A stretch of 64,000 nucleotides of DNA from JALFST01 sp022779285 (GTDB lineage Bacteria; Bacillota; Clostridia; Tissierellales; Peptoniphilaceae): NCBI GenBank assembly GCA_050313895.1, contig JBNPMI010000002.1; one strand, 5' to 3'. Both the position numbers and the translations under genes were made by a program. Below the pieces are notes generated by a model, which did no database searches, had not been told where the DNA came from, and worked only from the letters and a program-made list of their open reading frames with translations. Position 1 is the first letter of the stretch, and every line of letters starts with the position of its first letter. Positions 1 through 8,229 of the stretch are shown piece after piece.

Positions 1-531
1 GATTCTTCGCAAACAGCAGCAAGGGAAGAAGTGAAGATGACAGAGAACGCGCAGGATGCTCAATCGACCGAAGATGAACAATCGCAATTTGTAAAAAATT
101 GGGTGATTGACACGCTACGCTATATGCATATTGAGGCGCAGGTGGAAACCTCTCACGTTGACGGCAATCTTCTCGTAGAAATTCTGGGTCTTTCGGATTC
201 CGATATGGGTATTGTCATCGGAAGGCGTGCAGAAACCTTGAATGCACTGCAATATCTTCTTGGAATTGCAGCAAGCCGCGCCTTGAAAAAGAATGATCAT
301 ATTTACCTGGATGTCGGCGGTTACCGTGAAAGACGAAATGATAACCTCCGCCGCCTTGCACATCGAAATGCAGAGCGAGTTCTCAAGGATCATCGCCCTG
401 CAGCCATGGAGCCGATGAATGCATATGAAAGACGCATTGTTCATACGGCATTGCAGGATATAGAACATATTTCAACGGTTTCTGAAGGCAGAGAGCCGCA
501 CCGCAGGGTGATAATCCGTTACGAAAAATAA
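1..531 (+). CDS. khpB: Jag/KhpB RNA-binding protein, 5' partial
   Basis: The reading frame is open from base 1, so the N-terminus, including any Jag_N domain, lies outside the window. What remains shows a KH-type segment with the GxxG-like loop (VIGRRAETLNALQYLL) and then an R3H domain (LRRLAHRNAERV, then MNAYERRIVHTAL). Jag/KhpB proteins bind RNA, partner KhpA and affect cell elongation. In Firmicutes the gene normally follows yidC and precedes mnmE near the replication origin, as here. It ends in RYEK followed by TAA, directly before a terminator hairpin. The GTG at 31 is probably not the true start. Identity is high confidence; the extent is limited by the window edge. Confidence 0.93.
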   Translation, partial: DSSQTAAREEVKMTENAQDAQSTEDEQSQFVKNWVIDTLRYMHIEAQVETSHVDGNLLVEILGLSDSDMGIVIGRRAETLNALQYLLGIAASRALKKNDHIYLDVGGYRERRNDNLRRLAHRNAERVLKDHRPAAMEPMNAYERRIVHTALQDIEHISTVSEGREPHRRVIIRYEK

Positions 532-537
532 TAGGAG

Positions 538-562
538 GCACTCCTTCGGGAGTGCTTTTTCT
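538..562 (+). terminator. Rho-independent terminator after jag
   Basis: A perfect 7-bp stem (538-544 GCACTCC with 549-555 GGAGTGC) closes a TTCG tetraloop and is followed by a T run. It ends the jag transcript and separates it from mnmE. Confidence 0.92.
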
Positions 563-579
563 TTTTCTTGAGAAGTCGC

Positions 580-597
580 TTTCATATGGGTATGAAA
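580..597. promoter_or_regulatory. Inverted repeat TTTCATA-N4-TATGAAA upstream of mnmE
   Basis: TTTCATA at 580-586 and TATGAAA at 591-597 form a perfect inverted repeat around TGGG. It resembles the parS-like palindromes further on, but with a split centre. It lies about 60 bases before the mnmE start, and TTGAGA (569-574) with TATGAA (591-596) could be a 16-base-spaced promoter across it. A ParB half-site role or an operator role are both possible; neither is shown. Confidence 0.4.
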
Positions 598-657
598 AAA
601 ACATATTCCACTTCTTTCAAAATTTTTTGAATGGAATATTCAAAGCGAGGAAAGTCA

Positions 658-2070
658 ATGAATAACAATCATACAGGATGGATAGAGACGGATACGATTG
701 CTGCAATAGCAACGTCAATAGGCGAAGCCGGCATCAGTATTGTCCGAATGAGCGGGCCGGAGGCTTTTTCCATTGCAGATCTCATTTTTGAACCGGGAAA
801 TCATAGACCCTACTCTGATCATGACAATCGTCGTTTGCGCTATGGTTGGATTACGGATGGCGAGGAAATCCTTGACGAGGTTCTTGTCAGCTATATGAGA
901 GCACCTCACACGTATACCACAGAAGATGTGGTGGAAATCAATGCACACGGCGGGTCGATCGCTGCGCGCCGCATTCTTTCCCTTTTGCTCAAAAAGGGGG
1001 TTCGACTTGCCGAGCGTGGAGAATTTACAAAGCGTGCTTTTTTAAACGGTCGCCTTGATCTTTCGCAGGCCGAGGCCATTCATGATATCATTGATGCTCA
1101 AACGGATCTTCAACAAGCACAAGCGATGAAACAATTATCCGGCTCTGTTACGCATCAAATGCATTCCCTGAAGGAAAAAATGCTGTCTCTGCTCTCAGAT
1201 GTTGAATATTCGATTAATTTTATGGAAGATTCCATGGAGGATTTACCGATAGACCCCATGCAAGAGGCCTGTTCCGGGATTATTGAGGAAATTCACTCGC
1301 TGCTTTTACAATCCAACCGGGGCCGTTTGATCCGGGAAGGAATTCTCACCGTGATTGCAGGAAGACCCAATGTAGGAAAGTCTTCTCTTTTGAATTCTCT
1401 TTTGGCAGCCGATCGGGCAATTGTTACCGATATTCCGGGAACGACGCGTGATGCGATTGAGGAAAGCTACAATCTTGACGGTGTTCCTCTGCGTCTCATC
1501 GATACGGCTGGGATTCGAGAAACGGAGGATATTGTCGAGCGTTTCGGCGTGGATCGCAGTCATCAATATTTGCAGGAGGCGGATCTGGTTTTGATTTTAA
1601 TTGACGGATCTCAGGCGCCGAGTCAAGAGGATTTTCAGGTGATTGAAGAAGCAAAAGAGAAACCGTGTCTTGTTTTGCTCAACAAAGAAGATCTTGGCAT
1701 ATCGTCAGAGGCGATTCGATTTCAAAATCAGGTCTCTGAGCAATTTCCGAATTTCAGCTGGATTCAACTTTCTGTTCAGAATAAAAAAGGGATTGAACGT
1801 TTAAAAAAGAAAATATCGCAAATGATTTTTGGAGAGGATGAGATTACAGCTCAGGATGTTACGATATCCAATATCCGTCAGCTTCACCTTTTAGAAAAGA
1901 CAGAACAATCCTTGGAAAGTGCTATGAACGGGTTCCGTACTTCAGTTCCCTTGGACGGCATTGAGGTTGATTTGCGCGATGCCTATCGTTTTTTGGCGGA
2001 GATCACGGGAGAGTCGATTGAGGAGGATGTTCTTGATCGAATCTTTCAAAATTTTTGTGTTGGAAAGTGA
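658..2070 (+). CDS. mnmE: tRNA modification GTPase MnmE
   Basis: MnmE (TrmE) is a GTPase that, with MnmG, installs the carboxymethylaminomethyl group at C5 of wobble uridine 34 of certain tRNAs. Visible are the N-terminal formyl-THF-binding domain (IAAIATSIGEAGISIVRMSG), the G1 loop GRPNVGKSS (about residues 235-243), the G2/G3 region (IPGTTRDAIEE, LIDTAGIRET), G4 NKED and the C-terminal FCVGK carrying the conserved Cys. I chose ATG 658 because GAGG stands just upstream; an in-frame ATG at 631 has no ribosome site. At 470 residues it has normal family length. It overlaps mnmG, and the pair works as one complex. Confidence 0.97.
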   Translation: MNNNHTGWIETDTIAAIATSIGEAGISIVRMSGPEAFSIADLIFEPGNHRPYSDHDNRRLRYGWITDGEEILDEVLVSYMRAPHTYTTEDVVEINAHGGSIAARRILSLLLKKGVRLAERGEFTKRAFLNGRLDLSQAEAIHDIIDAQTDLQQAQAMKQLSGSVTHQMHSLKEKMLSLLSDVEYSINFMEDSMEDLPIDPMQEACSGIIEEIHSLLLQSNRGRLIREGILTVIAGRPNVGKSSLLNSLLAADRAIVTDIPGTTRDAIEESYNLDGVPLRLIDTAGIRETEDIVERFGVDRSHQYLQEADLVLILIDGSQAPSQEDFQVIEEAKEKPCLVLLNKEDLGISSEAIRFQNQVSEQFPNFSWIQLSVQNKKGIERLKKKISQMIFGEDEITAQDVTISNIRQLHLLEKTEQSLESAMNGFRTSVPLDGIEVDLRDAYRFLAEITGESIEEDVLDRIFQNFCVGK

Positions 2071-4013
2071 GCGAAACCTTGAAGACAATAAAGCATTATT
2101 ATAAGGATCCGGTGGATGTCGTCGTAATTGGCGCAGGACATGCCGGCTGTGAGGCTGGTTTGGCCGCAGCGCGGCTCGGCATGAAGACGGTGATGCTTAC
2201 CATCAGTCTGGAATCTGTCGCGGATATGCCCTGTAATCCCAATATCGGAGGTACCGGCAAGGGACATCTTGTTCGCGAGATAGATGCTCTTGGCGGAGAG
2301 ATGGGATTGGTCATCGATGAAACCTTTCTGCAATCACGTATGTTGAATCTGTCGAAGGGTCCGGCAATCCATTCCCTTCGTGTACAGGCGGACAAAAGAA
2401 AATACCATGATGTTATGAAGCATCGCTTGGAGGTACAGGAAAATTTACAGCTTGTTGAAGCAGAGGTGGATGGAATCGATGTTTGTAACGGAAGGGTTCA
2501 GGGAGTTACCACCATTCAAGGAGCTTATTACCCCGCGAAGGCGGTAGTCATTTGTACCGGAACCTTTCTCAACGGCACGATTTTGATGGGAGAGCTCTCC
2601 TATTCATCCGGGCCGCATGGGTTACGTCCTTCCCTCTTTCTTTCAGACTCTTTAAGAAAAATACAGGTTCCCCTTCGCAGATTCAAAACGGGAACACCCG
2701 CTCGCATCAATCGCAGGAGTGTGGATTTTTCTGTAATGACACCGCAAAAGGGAGATCGGAACATTATTCCCTTCTCATTTATGAACGAAGGAAAAAAATA
2801 TAATCCTGATCAGCAGGAAGATTGTTATTTGACATATACGACACCGAAGACGAAAAAAATTATTCTGGAAAATCTGCATCGATCTCCTATGTATTCCGGC
2901 GAGGTGCATGGTGTAGGGCCACGCTATTGCCCCTCCATTGAAGATAAAATCGTTCGTTTTCCGGATCATGATTCTCAGCAGGTATTTCTTGAACCGGAGG
3001 GACTTTCCACGGATGAAATTTATGTCCAGGGAGTCAGTTCCACGCTTCCGGAGGAGGTTCAGATTGAGTTGTATCGTACGATTCAAGGTCTTGAAAATGT
3101 TGAGTTCATGCGATCAGCATATGGCATTGAATATGATTGCATCGATGCACGTTCACTCAAAAGCTCACTGGAATTTCGACCGATTGAGGGAATCTTTTTT
3201 GCAGGACAGGTGAACGGATCCTCAGGCTATGAAGAGGCTGCTGCTCAGGGATTAATTGCGGGGGTCAATGCGGCAAAAAAAATATCGGGTCAAAAACCGC
3301 TTATTTTAGACAGAAGTCAGGCTTATATCGGAGTGCTTATCGATGATCTTGTTACAAAGGGAACGAATGAGCCATATCGCATGATGACCTCACGTTGTGA
3401 ATACAGACTCAGCTTGCGCCAGGATAATGCCGATGAAAGATTGACACAAATCGGCTATGAGATCGGTCTGGCTTCTGAGGAGAGATATCAGCGGATGCAG
3501 ATGAAGTGGAAGAATATTTATGAGGAGGTCGATCGTCTTCATCAGTTGATGATAACGCCGACAGAAAACATAAATCGATGGCTGACTGCACATGGATCTT
3601 CTCCACTGAAAACAGGAGCAACACTGGCAGAGCTGCTTCGTCGTCCGGAATTAGATTATGATCTTCTCGGAGAATTGGATAAAAATCGTCCTCATCTTTC
3701 CAGGGAACAACGATATGAAGTCGAAACCCGTATCATGTATGAGGGATATATAGAAAAACAAAATCAGCAGATTGCTCAGTTTAAAAAAATGGAAATGCGC
3801 TCGCTTCCGAATATGGATTATCGTACGGTTGCCGGCCTGAAATCAGAAGCTGTACAGAAGCTGAACGATGTTCAACCCGAGTCTATCGGGCAAGCATCGC
3901 GTATTAGCGGCGTTTCACCGGCAGATATCAATGTTTTGCTCATATATTTGGAAATGCAACGAAGGAAGTCGGTTGATAGGACGGAGAGCAGTTCTGATAA
4001 AGGAGAATCATAA
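2067..4013 (+). CDS. mnmG: tRNA uridine 5-carboxymethylaminomethyl modification enzyme MnmG
   Basis: MnmG (GidA) is the FAD/NADH partner of MnmE in wobble-uridine modification. The dinucleotide-binding motif VVVIGAGHAGCEAG is near the N-terminus, followed by the family signatures SCNPxxGG-like MPCNPNIGGTGKGHLVREIDALGG and FKTGTPARI, and the C-terminal GidA helical domain (ASRISGVSPADINVLLIYL). The start is not ATG: GTG 2067 overlaps the mnmE stop as GTGA, while TTG 2055 and TTG 2079 are alternatives. The length of about 648 residues is normal slightly long. It is translationally coupled to mnmE and to rsmG downstream. Confidence 0.96.
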   Translation: MSETLKTIKHYYKDPVDVVVIGAGHAGCEAGLAAARLGMKTVMLTISLESVADMPCNPNIGGTGKGHLVREIDALGGEMGLVIDETFLQSRMLNLSKGPAIHSLRVQADKRKYHDVMKHRLEVQENLQLVEAEVDGIDVCNGRVQGVTTIQGAYYPAKAVVICTGTFLNGTILMGELSYSSGPHGLRPSLFLSDSLRKIQVPLRRFKTGTPARINRRSVDFSVMTPQKGDRNIIPFSFMNEGKKYNPDQQEDCYLTYTTPKTKKIILENLHRSPMYSGEVHGVGPRYCPSIEDKIVRFPDHDSQQVFLEPEGLSTDEIYVQGVSSTLPEEVQIELYRTIQGLENVEFMRSAYGIEYDCIDARSLKSSLEFRPIEGIFFAGQVNGSSGYEEAAAQGLIAGVNAAKKISGQKPLILDRSQAYIGVLIDDLVTKGTNEPYRMMTSRCEYRLSLRQDNADERLTQIGYEIGLASEERYQRMQMKWKNIYEEVDRLHQLMITPTENINRWLTAHGSSPLKTGATLAELLRRPELDYDLLGELDKNRPHLSREQRYEVETRIMYEGYIEKQNQQIAQFKKMEMRSLPNMDYRTVAGLKSEAVQKLNDVQPESIGQASRISGVSPADINVLLIYLEMQRRKSVDRTESSSDKGES

Positions 4014-4720
4014 TGTCAACGCTCGCACAACGTGCACTGAATGAGGGAATTTCTCTTACGGAAGATCAGCTTTCTCTTTTTGAAAAATATCGGGAATTGA
4101 TTTCGGAATGGAATACAAGGATCGATATCACAAAAATCACAGATCCGAAAGAGGTGGATAATAAGCATTTTTTAGACTCTCTTAGCGTTTTTCGAATTTT
4201 AGATCCGAAATCCGATATGACTGTGATTGATATCGGCACGGGAGGCGGTTTTCCGGGAATTCCTATGAAGATTGTCTCCCCCTCTCTTAAGATCACTCTT
4301 ATTGATAGCTTGGGAAAACGGGTGCGTTTTTTGCAGGAAGTGATCAAGGAATTGGATTTGTCAGAGACGACAGCTATTCAGGGACGTGCAGAGGAATTTT
4401 TCAGAGAGAAAAAATACAGAGAAAAATACGATATTGCTGTAGCAAGAGCAGTTGCCCCGCTACCTACCCTGGTGGAGTATTGTTTGCCGGCAGTAAAGGT
4501 CGGCGGCGTTTTTCTGGCTATGAAAGGACCGACAGCTCATGAAGAGATAACGCATTCTATACATGCAATCCGGAAGCTTGGCGGTGAAATTGAAAAGGAA
4601 GATCAATTCGCATGGACAGAAGAAAAATTTCAAAGGACGTTGATTTTGATACGTAAGATAAAAGCAACGCCTGTTTTATATCCAAGAGGCCAAGGAAAAC
4701 CGAGAAAGAATCCGCTTTAA
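4013..4720 (+). CDS. rsmG: 16S rRNA (guanine527-N7)-methyltransferase RsmG
   Basis: RsmG (GidB) methylates G527 of 16S rRNA using SAM; loss gives low-level streptomycin resistance in several bacteria. The SAM motif VIDIGTGGGFPGIPMKI and the substrate region VARAVAPLPTLVEYCLP are clear. The 235-residue length is typical. ATG 4013 shares its A with the mnmG stop (TAATG) and follows AAGGAG, so it is the last gene of the mnmE-mnmG-rsmG run. Just after its stop begins the cluster of parS-like palindromes. Confidence 0.96.
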   Translation: MSTLAQRALNEGISLTEDQLSLFEKYRELISEWNTRIDITKITDPKEVDNKHFLDSLSVFRILDPKSDMTVIDIGTGGGFPGIPMKIVSPSLKITLIDSLGKRVRFLQEVIKELDLSETTAIQGRAEEFFREKKYREKYDIAVARAVAPLPTLVEYCLPAVKVGGVFLAMKGPTAHEEITHSIHAIRKLGGEIEKEDQFAWTEEKFQRTLILIRKIKATPVLYPRGQGKPRKNPL

Positions 4721-4728
4721 GGATAAAA

Positions 4729-5071
4729 GTTTCATATGAAACGTGAAGATGTTTCATATGAAACACATTAGTGAGGTTTTGTGGCGATTTCATATGAATT
4801 TTTCATCGAGGCTTCATGCTTGTTTTATAGGAGCCTTGTCTATTAATCTTATGATTGTTTCATATGAAACATCTGAAGTAATCCTTTCATAATGAAGATT
4901 TTTCAACTACAATGTTTCATATGAAACAAAAGCGTTAAAACGATCTTGAAACAAATAGTACGCAACGAAAAGAAATAATGAAACAAACAAACATACATAG
5001 GAAATATTATGGGAATATCATAATATATTTCTTTTGATATAATCTTATGCAGGAATGTTTCATATGAAACA
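4729..5071. promoter_or_regulatory. parS: Cluster of parS-like palindromes, centre CATATG
   Basis: Four perfect 16-bp copies of TGTTTCATATGAAACA stand at 4750-4765, 4856-4871, 4913-4928 and 5056-5071. A 14-bp core GTTTCATATGAAAC is at 4729-4742, and weaker variants lie at 4788-4798 and 4884-4897. Canonical parS is TGTTTCACGTGAAACA, so these differ only in the central two bases (TA for CG). They fill the otherwise gene-free interval between rsmG and cinA, next to parAB, as expected for the ParB loading site near the origin. That ParB binds them is inferred. Confidence 0.85.
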
Positions 5072-5083
5072 AAGGATGGAAAA

Positions 5084-6331
5084 ATGAAAGCAGAACTCAT
5101 TTCAGTCGGCACGGAAATACTTTTAGGAGATATTCTCAACACAGATGTACAGGAACTCTCACAGGCGTGTGCTTCTCTGGGAATTGATGTATTTCACACA
5201 TCAGTTGTCGGAGATAATCCGGAGCGTTTAATAGCGGAAATTACGCTTGCTGCTTCTCGATCGGACATTATTATTTTATCCGGCGGCCTGGGATCTACCA
5301 ACGATGACATTACGAAAGAAACGGTTATCAAGTTTATCGGAAAAAAATTGGAAATCAATCCAGAGGCTAAAAAGCGGATTGAAACATGGTTCTCCGAGGA
5401 AAAAGACCGTAAGGCAAATCAAAAATTATATTATTTTCCGGAGGATACCACGGTATTAAGAAATACGGTGGGGACGGCTTTTGGCGCATGGATTCCATGT
5501 TATTATGATGGAAAACAACGTTATATTGCATTTCTTCCGGGACCACCGAATGAACTGATCCCCATGCTCCATGATGAGCTGATGCCTATACTTGCAAGCT
5601 TCAGTTCGGAGGCTATAAAATCAACGATTGTTCGTATCGGTTTAATGGGTGAGCATAAGATGTATTTACATATGAAAAATGAGATGGAATCGATGAGTAA
5701 TCCCACCCTGGCACCCTATGTAAAGCCGGACGGCCCCATGATTCGTATCACAGCCAAGTCTTCTGATGAAGAAAAATGTGATGAATTGATTTCTTTCGGT
5801 TTGGAAAAGGTAAAAGAACACTTAAGTGATCATATCATCTCAATTGGGAATATGACACGAGCAGAACGTCTTGTTGCTCTATTAAAGGAAAAGAAATATA
5901 CAGTTTCTACGGCTGAAAGCATAACAGGCGGTATGATTGCTTCAACAATTGTAGAGGCTCCCGGCGCTTCCGATGTATTCCGGCAGGGGTATATTACTTA
6001 TAGTGATGCTACAAAACAGTCCATTCTTGATGTGAAGGCATCCACTATAGAAGAATTTAGTGCGGTTTCTGAGCAGACCTGCTTAGAAATGCTCACAGGA
6101 TTGTACAAAAAAACAGAAAGCAATCTGTGTCTTGCTGCGACGGGATATGCCGGACCGACAGGAGAAGATGTAGGTCTCACATTCATTGGAGTTTTGCTTA
6201 ACGGGGCTGCTCACATTTATAAAAGGAATTTTCATGGGTCGAGAAACTTAATCCGTCGCTTTGCGCGAAATGTAGCTATAGACGGAGCCGTTCGAGCGCT
6301 GGTGGAGGAAAAAAATGAGCAAGATCATTAG
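5084..6331 (+). CDS. cinA: CinA-family protein (competence/damage-inducible, NMN amidohydrolase)
   Basis: The N-terminal half is the MoaB/MoeA-like CinA domain (ISVGTEILLGDILNTD, then LSGGLGSTNDDITKE). The C-terminal half is the PncC-type nicotinamide-nucleotide amidase domain (STAESITGGMIASTIVEAPGAS, then ATGYAGPTGE). Two-domain CinA proteins act on pyridine nucleotide by-products (NMN deamidation, ADP-ribose pyrophosphatase), recycling NAD. The conserved TAESCTGG is TAESITGG here, a C-to-I change at a position usually Cys. The 415-residue length is normal. Its last 17 bases overlap parA. A parS-like site lies 13 bases upstream of its start. Confidence 0.93.
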   Translation: MKAELISVGTEILLGDILNTDVQELSQACASLGIDVFHTSVVGDNPERLIAEITLAASRSDIIILSGGLGSTNDDITKETVIKFIGKKLEINPEAKKRIETWFSEEKDRKANQKLYYFPEDTTVLRNTVGTAFGAWIPCYYDGKQRYIAFLPGPPNELIPMLHDELMPILASFSSEAIKSTIVRIGLMGEHKMYLHMKNEMESMSNPTLAPYVKPDGPMIRITAKSSDEEKCDELISFGLEKVKEHLSDHIISIGNMTRAERLVALLKEKKYTVSTAESITGGMIASTIVEAPGASDVFRQGYITYSDATKQSILDVKASTIEEFSAVSEQTCLEMLTGLYKKTESNLCLAATGYAGPTGEDVGLTFIGVLLNGAAHIYKRNFHGSRNLIRRFARNVAIDGAVRALVEEKNEQDH

Positions 6332-7088
6332 TGTTTATAACCAGAAAGGTGGCGTTGGAAAAACGACCACGGTGATTAATTTGGCAGCGGCGTTAGCCAT
6401 GACCGGATTTCGTAAAAAGAAAGTATTAATTCTGGATCTGGATCCACAGGGAAATGCAACATCAGGTCTGGGAATTCGTAAGGATACTTTAGAAATGGAT
6501 ATCTATTCATGTCTCACGGGAGAATCAACCCTGCTGGAGGCTGCCAAGACTATTGGAAAGGGAAATCTGACCATTGTTCCGGCAACACCGGAATTAACGG
6601 GGTTTGAAATTGAGTCTCTGACTATGGAGGATCATAATAACCTGCTAAAAAAGCTTTTGGAGCCTATCAAAGAGCAATTTGACTATATTTTCATTGATTG
6701 CCCTCCTTCTTTGGGAATGTTGAGTGTCAATGCTCTCAGCGCATCAGATTCTGTTTTAATTCCGATTCAAGCAGAATACTATGCGCTCGAAGGTGTGAGT
6801 CAGCTGGTGCGAACGATTGAGATGATTCGAGAGGGGATTAACCCGAAGCTCCAGGTGGAGGGCATTGTGATTTCGATGTATGACGGACGCACAAATCTGG
6901 CACAAGAGGTCGAAAAAGAAGTCAATAAATATTTTGAAAAACAAGTCTTTCATACAGTGATTCCGAGAAATATTCGATTAGCGGAGGCGCCCTCTTTCGG
7001 AGAAAGCATCATCACTTATGATAGAAATTCTAAGGGAGCACAAGCGTATATACAATTAGCAAAGGAATTAAAAAAGAAAAATAAGTAG
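6315..7088 (+). CDS. parA: Chromosome-partitioning ATPase ParA (Soj)
   Basis: This is a ParA/MinD ATPase with the deviant Walker A box QKGGVGKTT at residues 10-17, Walker A' region LILDLDPQGNATSGLG and Walker B FIDCPPSLG. Soj/ParA works with ParB and parS in origin segregation and controls DnaA in Bacillus. GTGGAGG precedes ATG 6315, which lies inside the end of cinA, so translation is coupled. The 257 residues match chromosomal Soj. parB follows after 46 bases. Confidence 0.96.
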   Translation: MSKIISVYNQKGGVGKTTTVINLAAALAMTGFRKKKVLILDLDPQGNATSGLGIRKDTLEMDIYSCLTGESTLLEAAKTIGKGNLTIVPATPELTGFEIESLTMEDHNNLLKKLLEPIKEQFDYIFIDCPPSLGMLSVNALSASDSVLIPIQAEYYALEGVSQLVRTIEMIREGINPKLQVEGIVISMYDGRTNLAQEVEKEVNKYFEKQVFHTVIPRNIRLAEAPSFGESIITYDRNSKGAQAYIQLAKELKKKNK

Positions 7089-7134
7089 AGATTGTCAGAT
7101 AAATAAGGAAAGATAGTCAGAACAGGAGGATCCC

Positions 7135-8229
7135 ATGGCAAAAAAGCGAGGACTCGGACGGGGGTTAGCGGCTTTAATACCACAGGCATATCAGGAAACA
7201 ACAGAAAAAACTCAGGCTCAGGAAATAACAGAAAACGAGAAGCTTGAGAAAGCAAGCGCTGCCGGTGTTAAAAAATCCACTAAAATGCAAGAAAAAAGTG
7301 GAAAGGAAGTTTCGGTTGCAACCTCTTTAAAAAATAATAAAAAGCCGGCTACCAAAAGAACAACTTCTAAGGTGGGCCGTACAAAACAAAAATCCACAGA
7401 GGATAAAAATTTTCAAGACCTCAAGCCTTCTCAAAGTCCATCCGATGAGGAGCGTTTTGCGATCAACACCTTATCATTGGATCAAATGGAAGCGGACCCA
7501 AATCAGCCTCGAAAACAATTTGATGAAGAGGCATTGGCTGATCTTACGGAATCCGTTCGCCGCTACGGAGTTCTTCAGCCATTAATTGTAAAAAAGCATA
7601 CGGCTCCGGGGCACGCTCCCTATATGATCATTGCCGGAGAAAGACGATATCGTGCAGCAAAGCTGGCAGGTCTTACGGAGGTTCCTGTTGTCCTTCGTCA
7701 AGATCATTCGGAGGAAGCGGCTCTCCTGTCAGTGGTGGAGAATGTTCAGCGTGAAGATCTTTCTCCTTTAGAAGAGGCGGTCGCTTATCAGCATATCATG
7801 CAAAACCGTTTGATGACTCAGCAGGAATTGGCAGATGCATTAGGAAAATCAAGGGCATACATTGCCAACAGTGTTCGTTTGATGAAATTAGATGATGAGT
7901 CTTTAGAGGCATTGCGAAAGGGATTGATTACATCCTCACAGGCTCGAACCCTTTTATCAGAAACGAATCCCGCTTTACGGGCAAAGTATCGACAAATGTT
8001 TACACAGGGTCAGGGAACAGTCAATAAAGTCGAAAAGAAAATCGGCCGTAAGCAAAAAAAGAGAGTGAATGTATTCCTCAATGATCTGGAGGACCGGTTG
8101 AGTGAGCATTTAGGTACCGATGTATCCATTGTGTCAAAAAGGAAGGGTTGGTCATTGTCCATTTCTTGCTATTCGGAAGAAGAATTGAATAAATTATCCA
8201 AACTCTTAATGGAAGGAGAAGAAGAATGA
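7135..8229 (+). CDS. parB: Chromosome-partitioning protein ParB (Spo0J)
   Basis: The N-terminal ParA-stimulating peptide is MAKKRGLGRGLAALIP. Then comes an unusually long, Lys/Ser/Thr-rich linker (about residues 20-110). The ParB/Srx CTPase domain follows (DPNQPRKQFDEEALADL; GERRYRAAK at 168-176; VENVQREDLSPLEEA), then a helix-turn-helix domain (ELADALGKSRAYIANSVRL, about 231-249) and a C-terminal dimerisation domain. The recognition segment reads ITSSQARTLL (265-274), where common ParBs have a GHAR-type sequence. This may be linked to the altered parS-like centre. AGGAGG precedes ATG 7135. 364 residues is longer than usual because of the linker. Confidence 0.95.
   Translation: MAKKRGLGRGLAALIPQAYQETTEKTQAQEITENEKLEKASAAGVKKSTKMQEKSGKEVSVATSLKNNKKPATKRTTSKVGRTKQKSTEDKNFQDLKPSQSPSDEERFAINTLSLDQMEADPNQPRKQFDEEALADLTESVRRYGVLQPLIVKKHTAPGHAPYMIIAGERRYRAAKLAGLTEVPVVLRQDHSEEAALLSVVENVQREDLSPLEEAVAYQHIMQNRLMTQQELADALGKSRAYIANSVRLMKLDDESLEALRKGLITSSQARTLLSETNPALRAKYRQMFTQGQGTVNKVEKKIGRKQKKRVNVFLNDLEDRLSEHLGTDVSIVSKRKGWSLSISCYSEEELNKLSKLLMEGEEE

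Noticed and set aside
4729..5071. Regular short repeats that might be a CRISPR array
   Set aside because: Spacing is irregular, units are 14-16 bp palindromes, and they match parS beside parAB.
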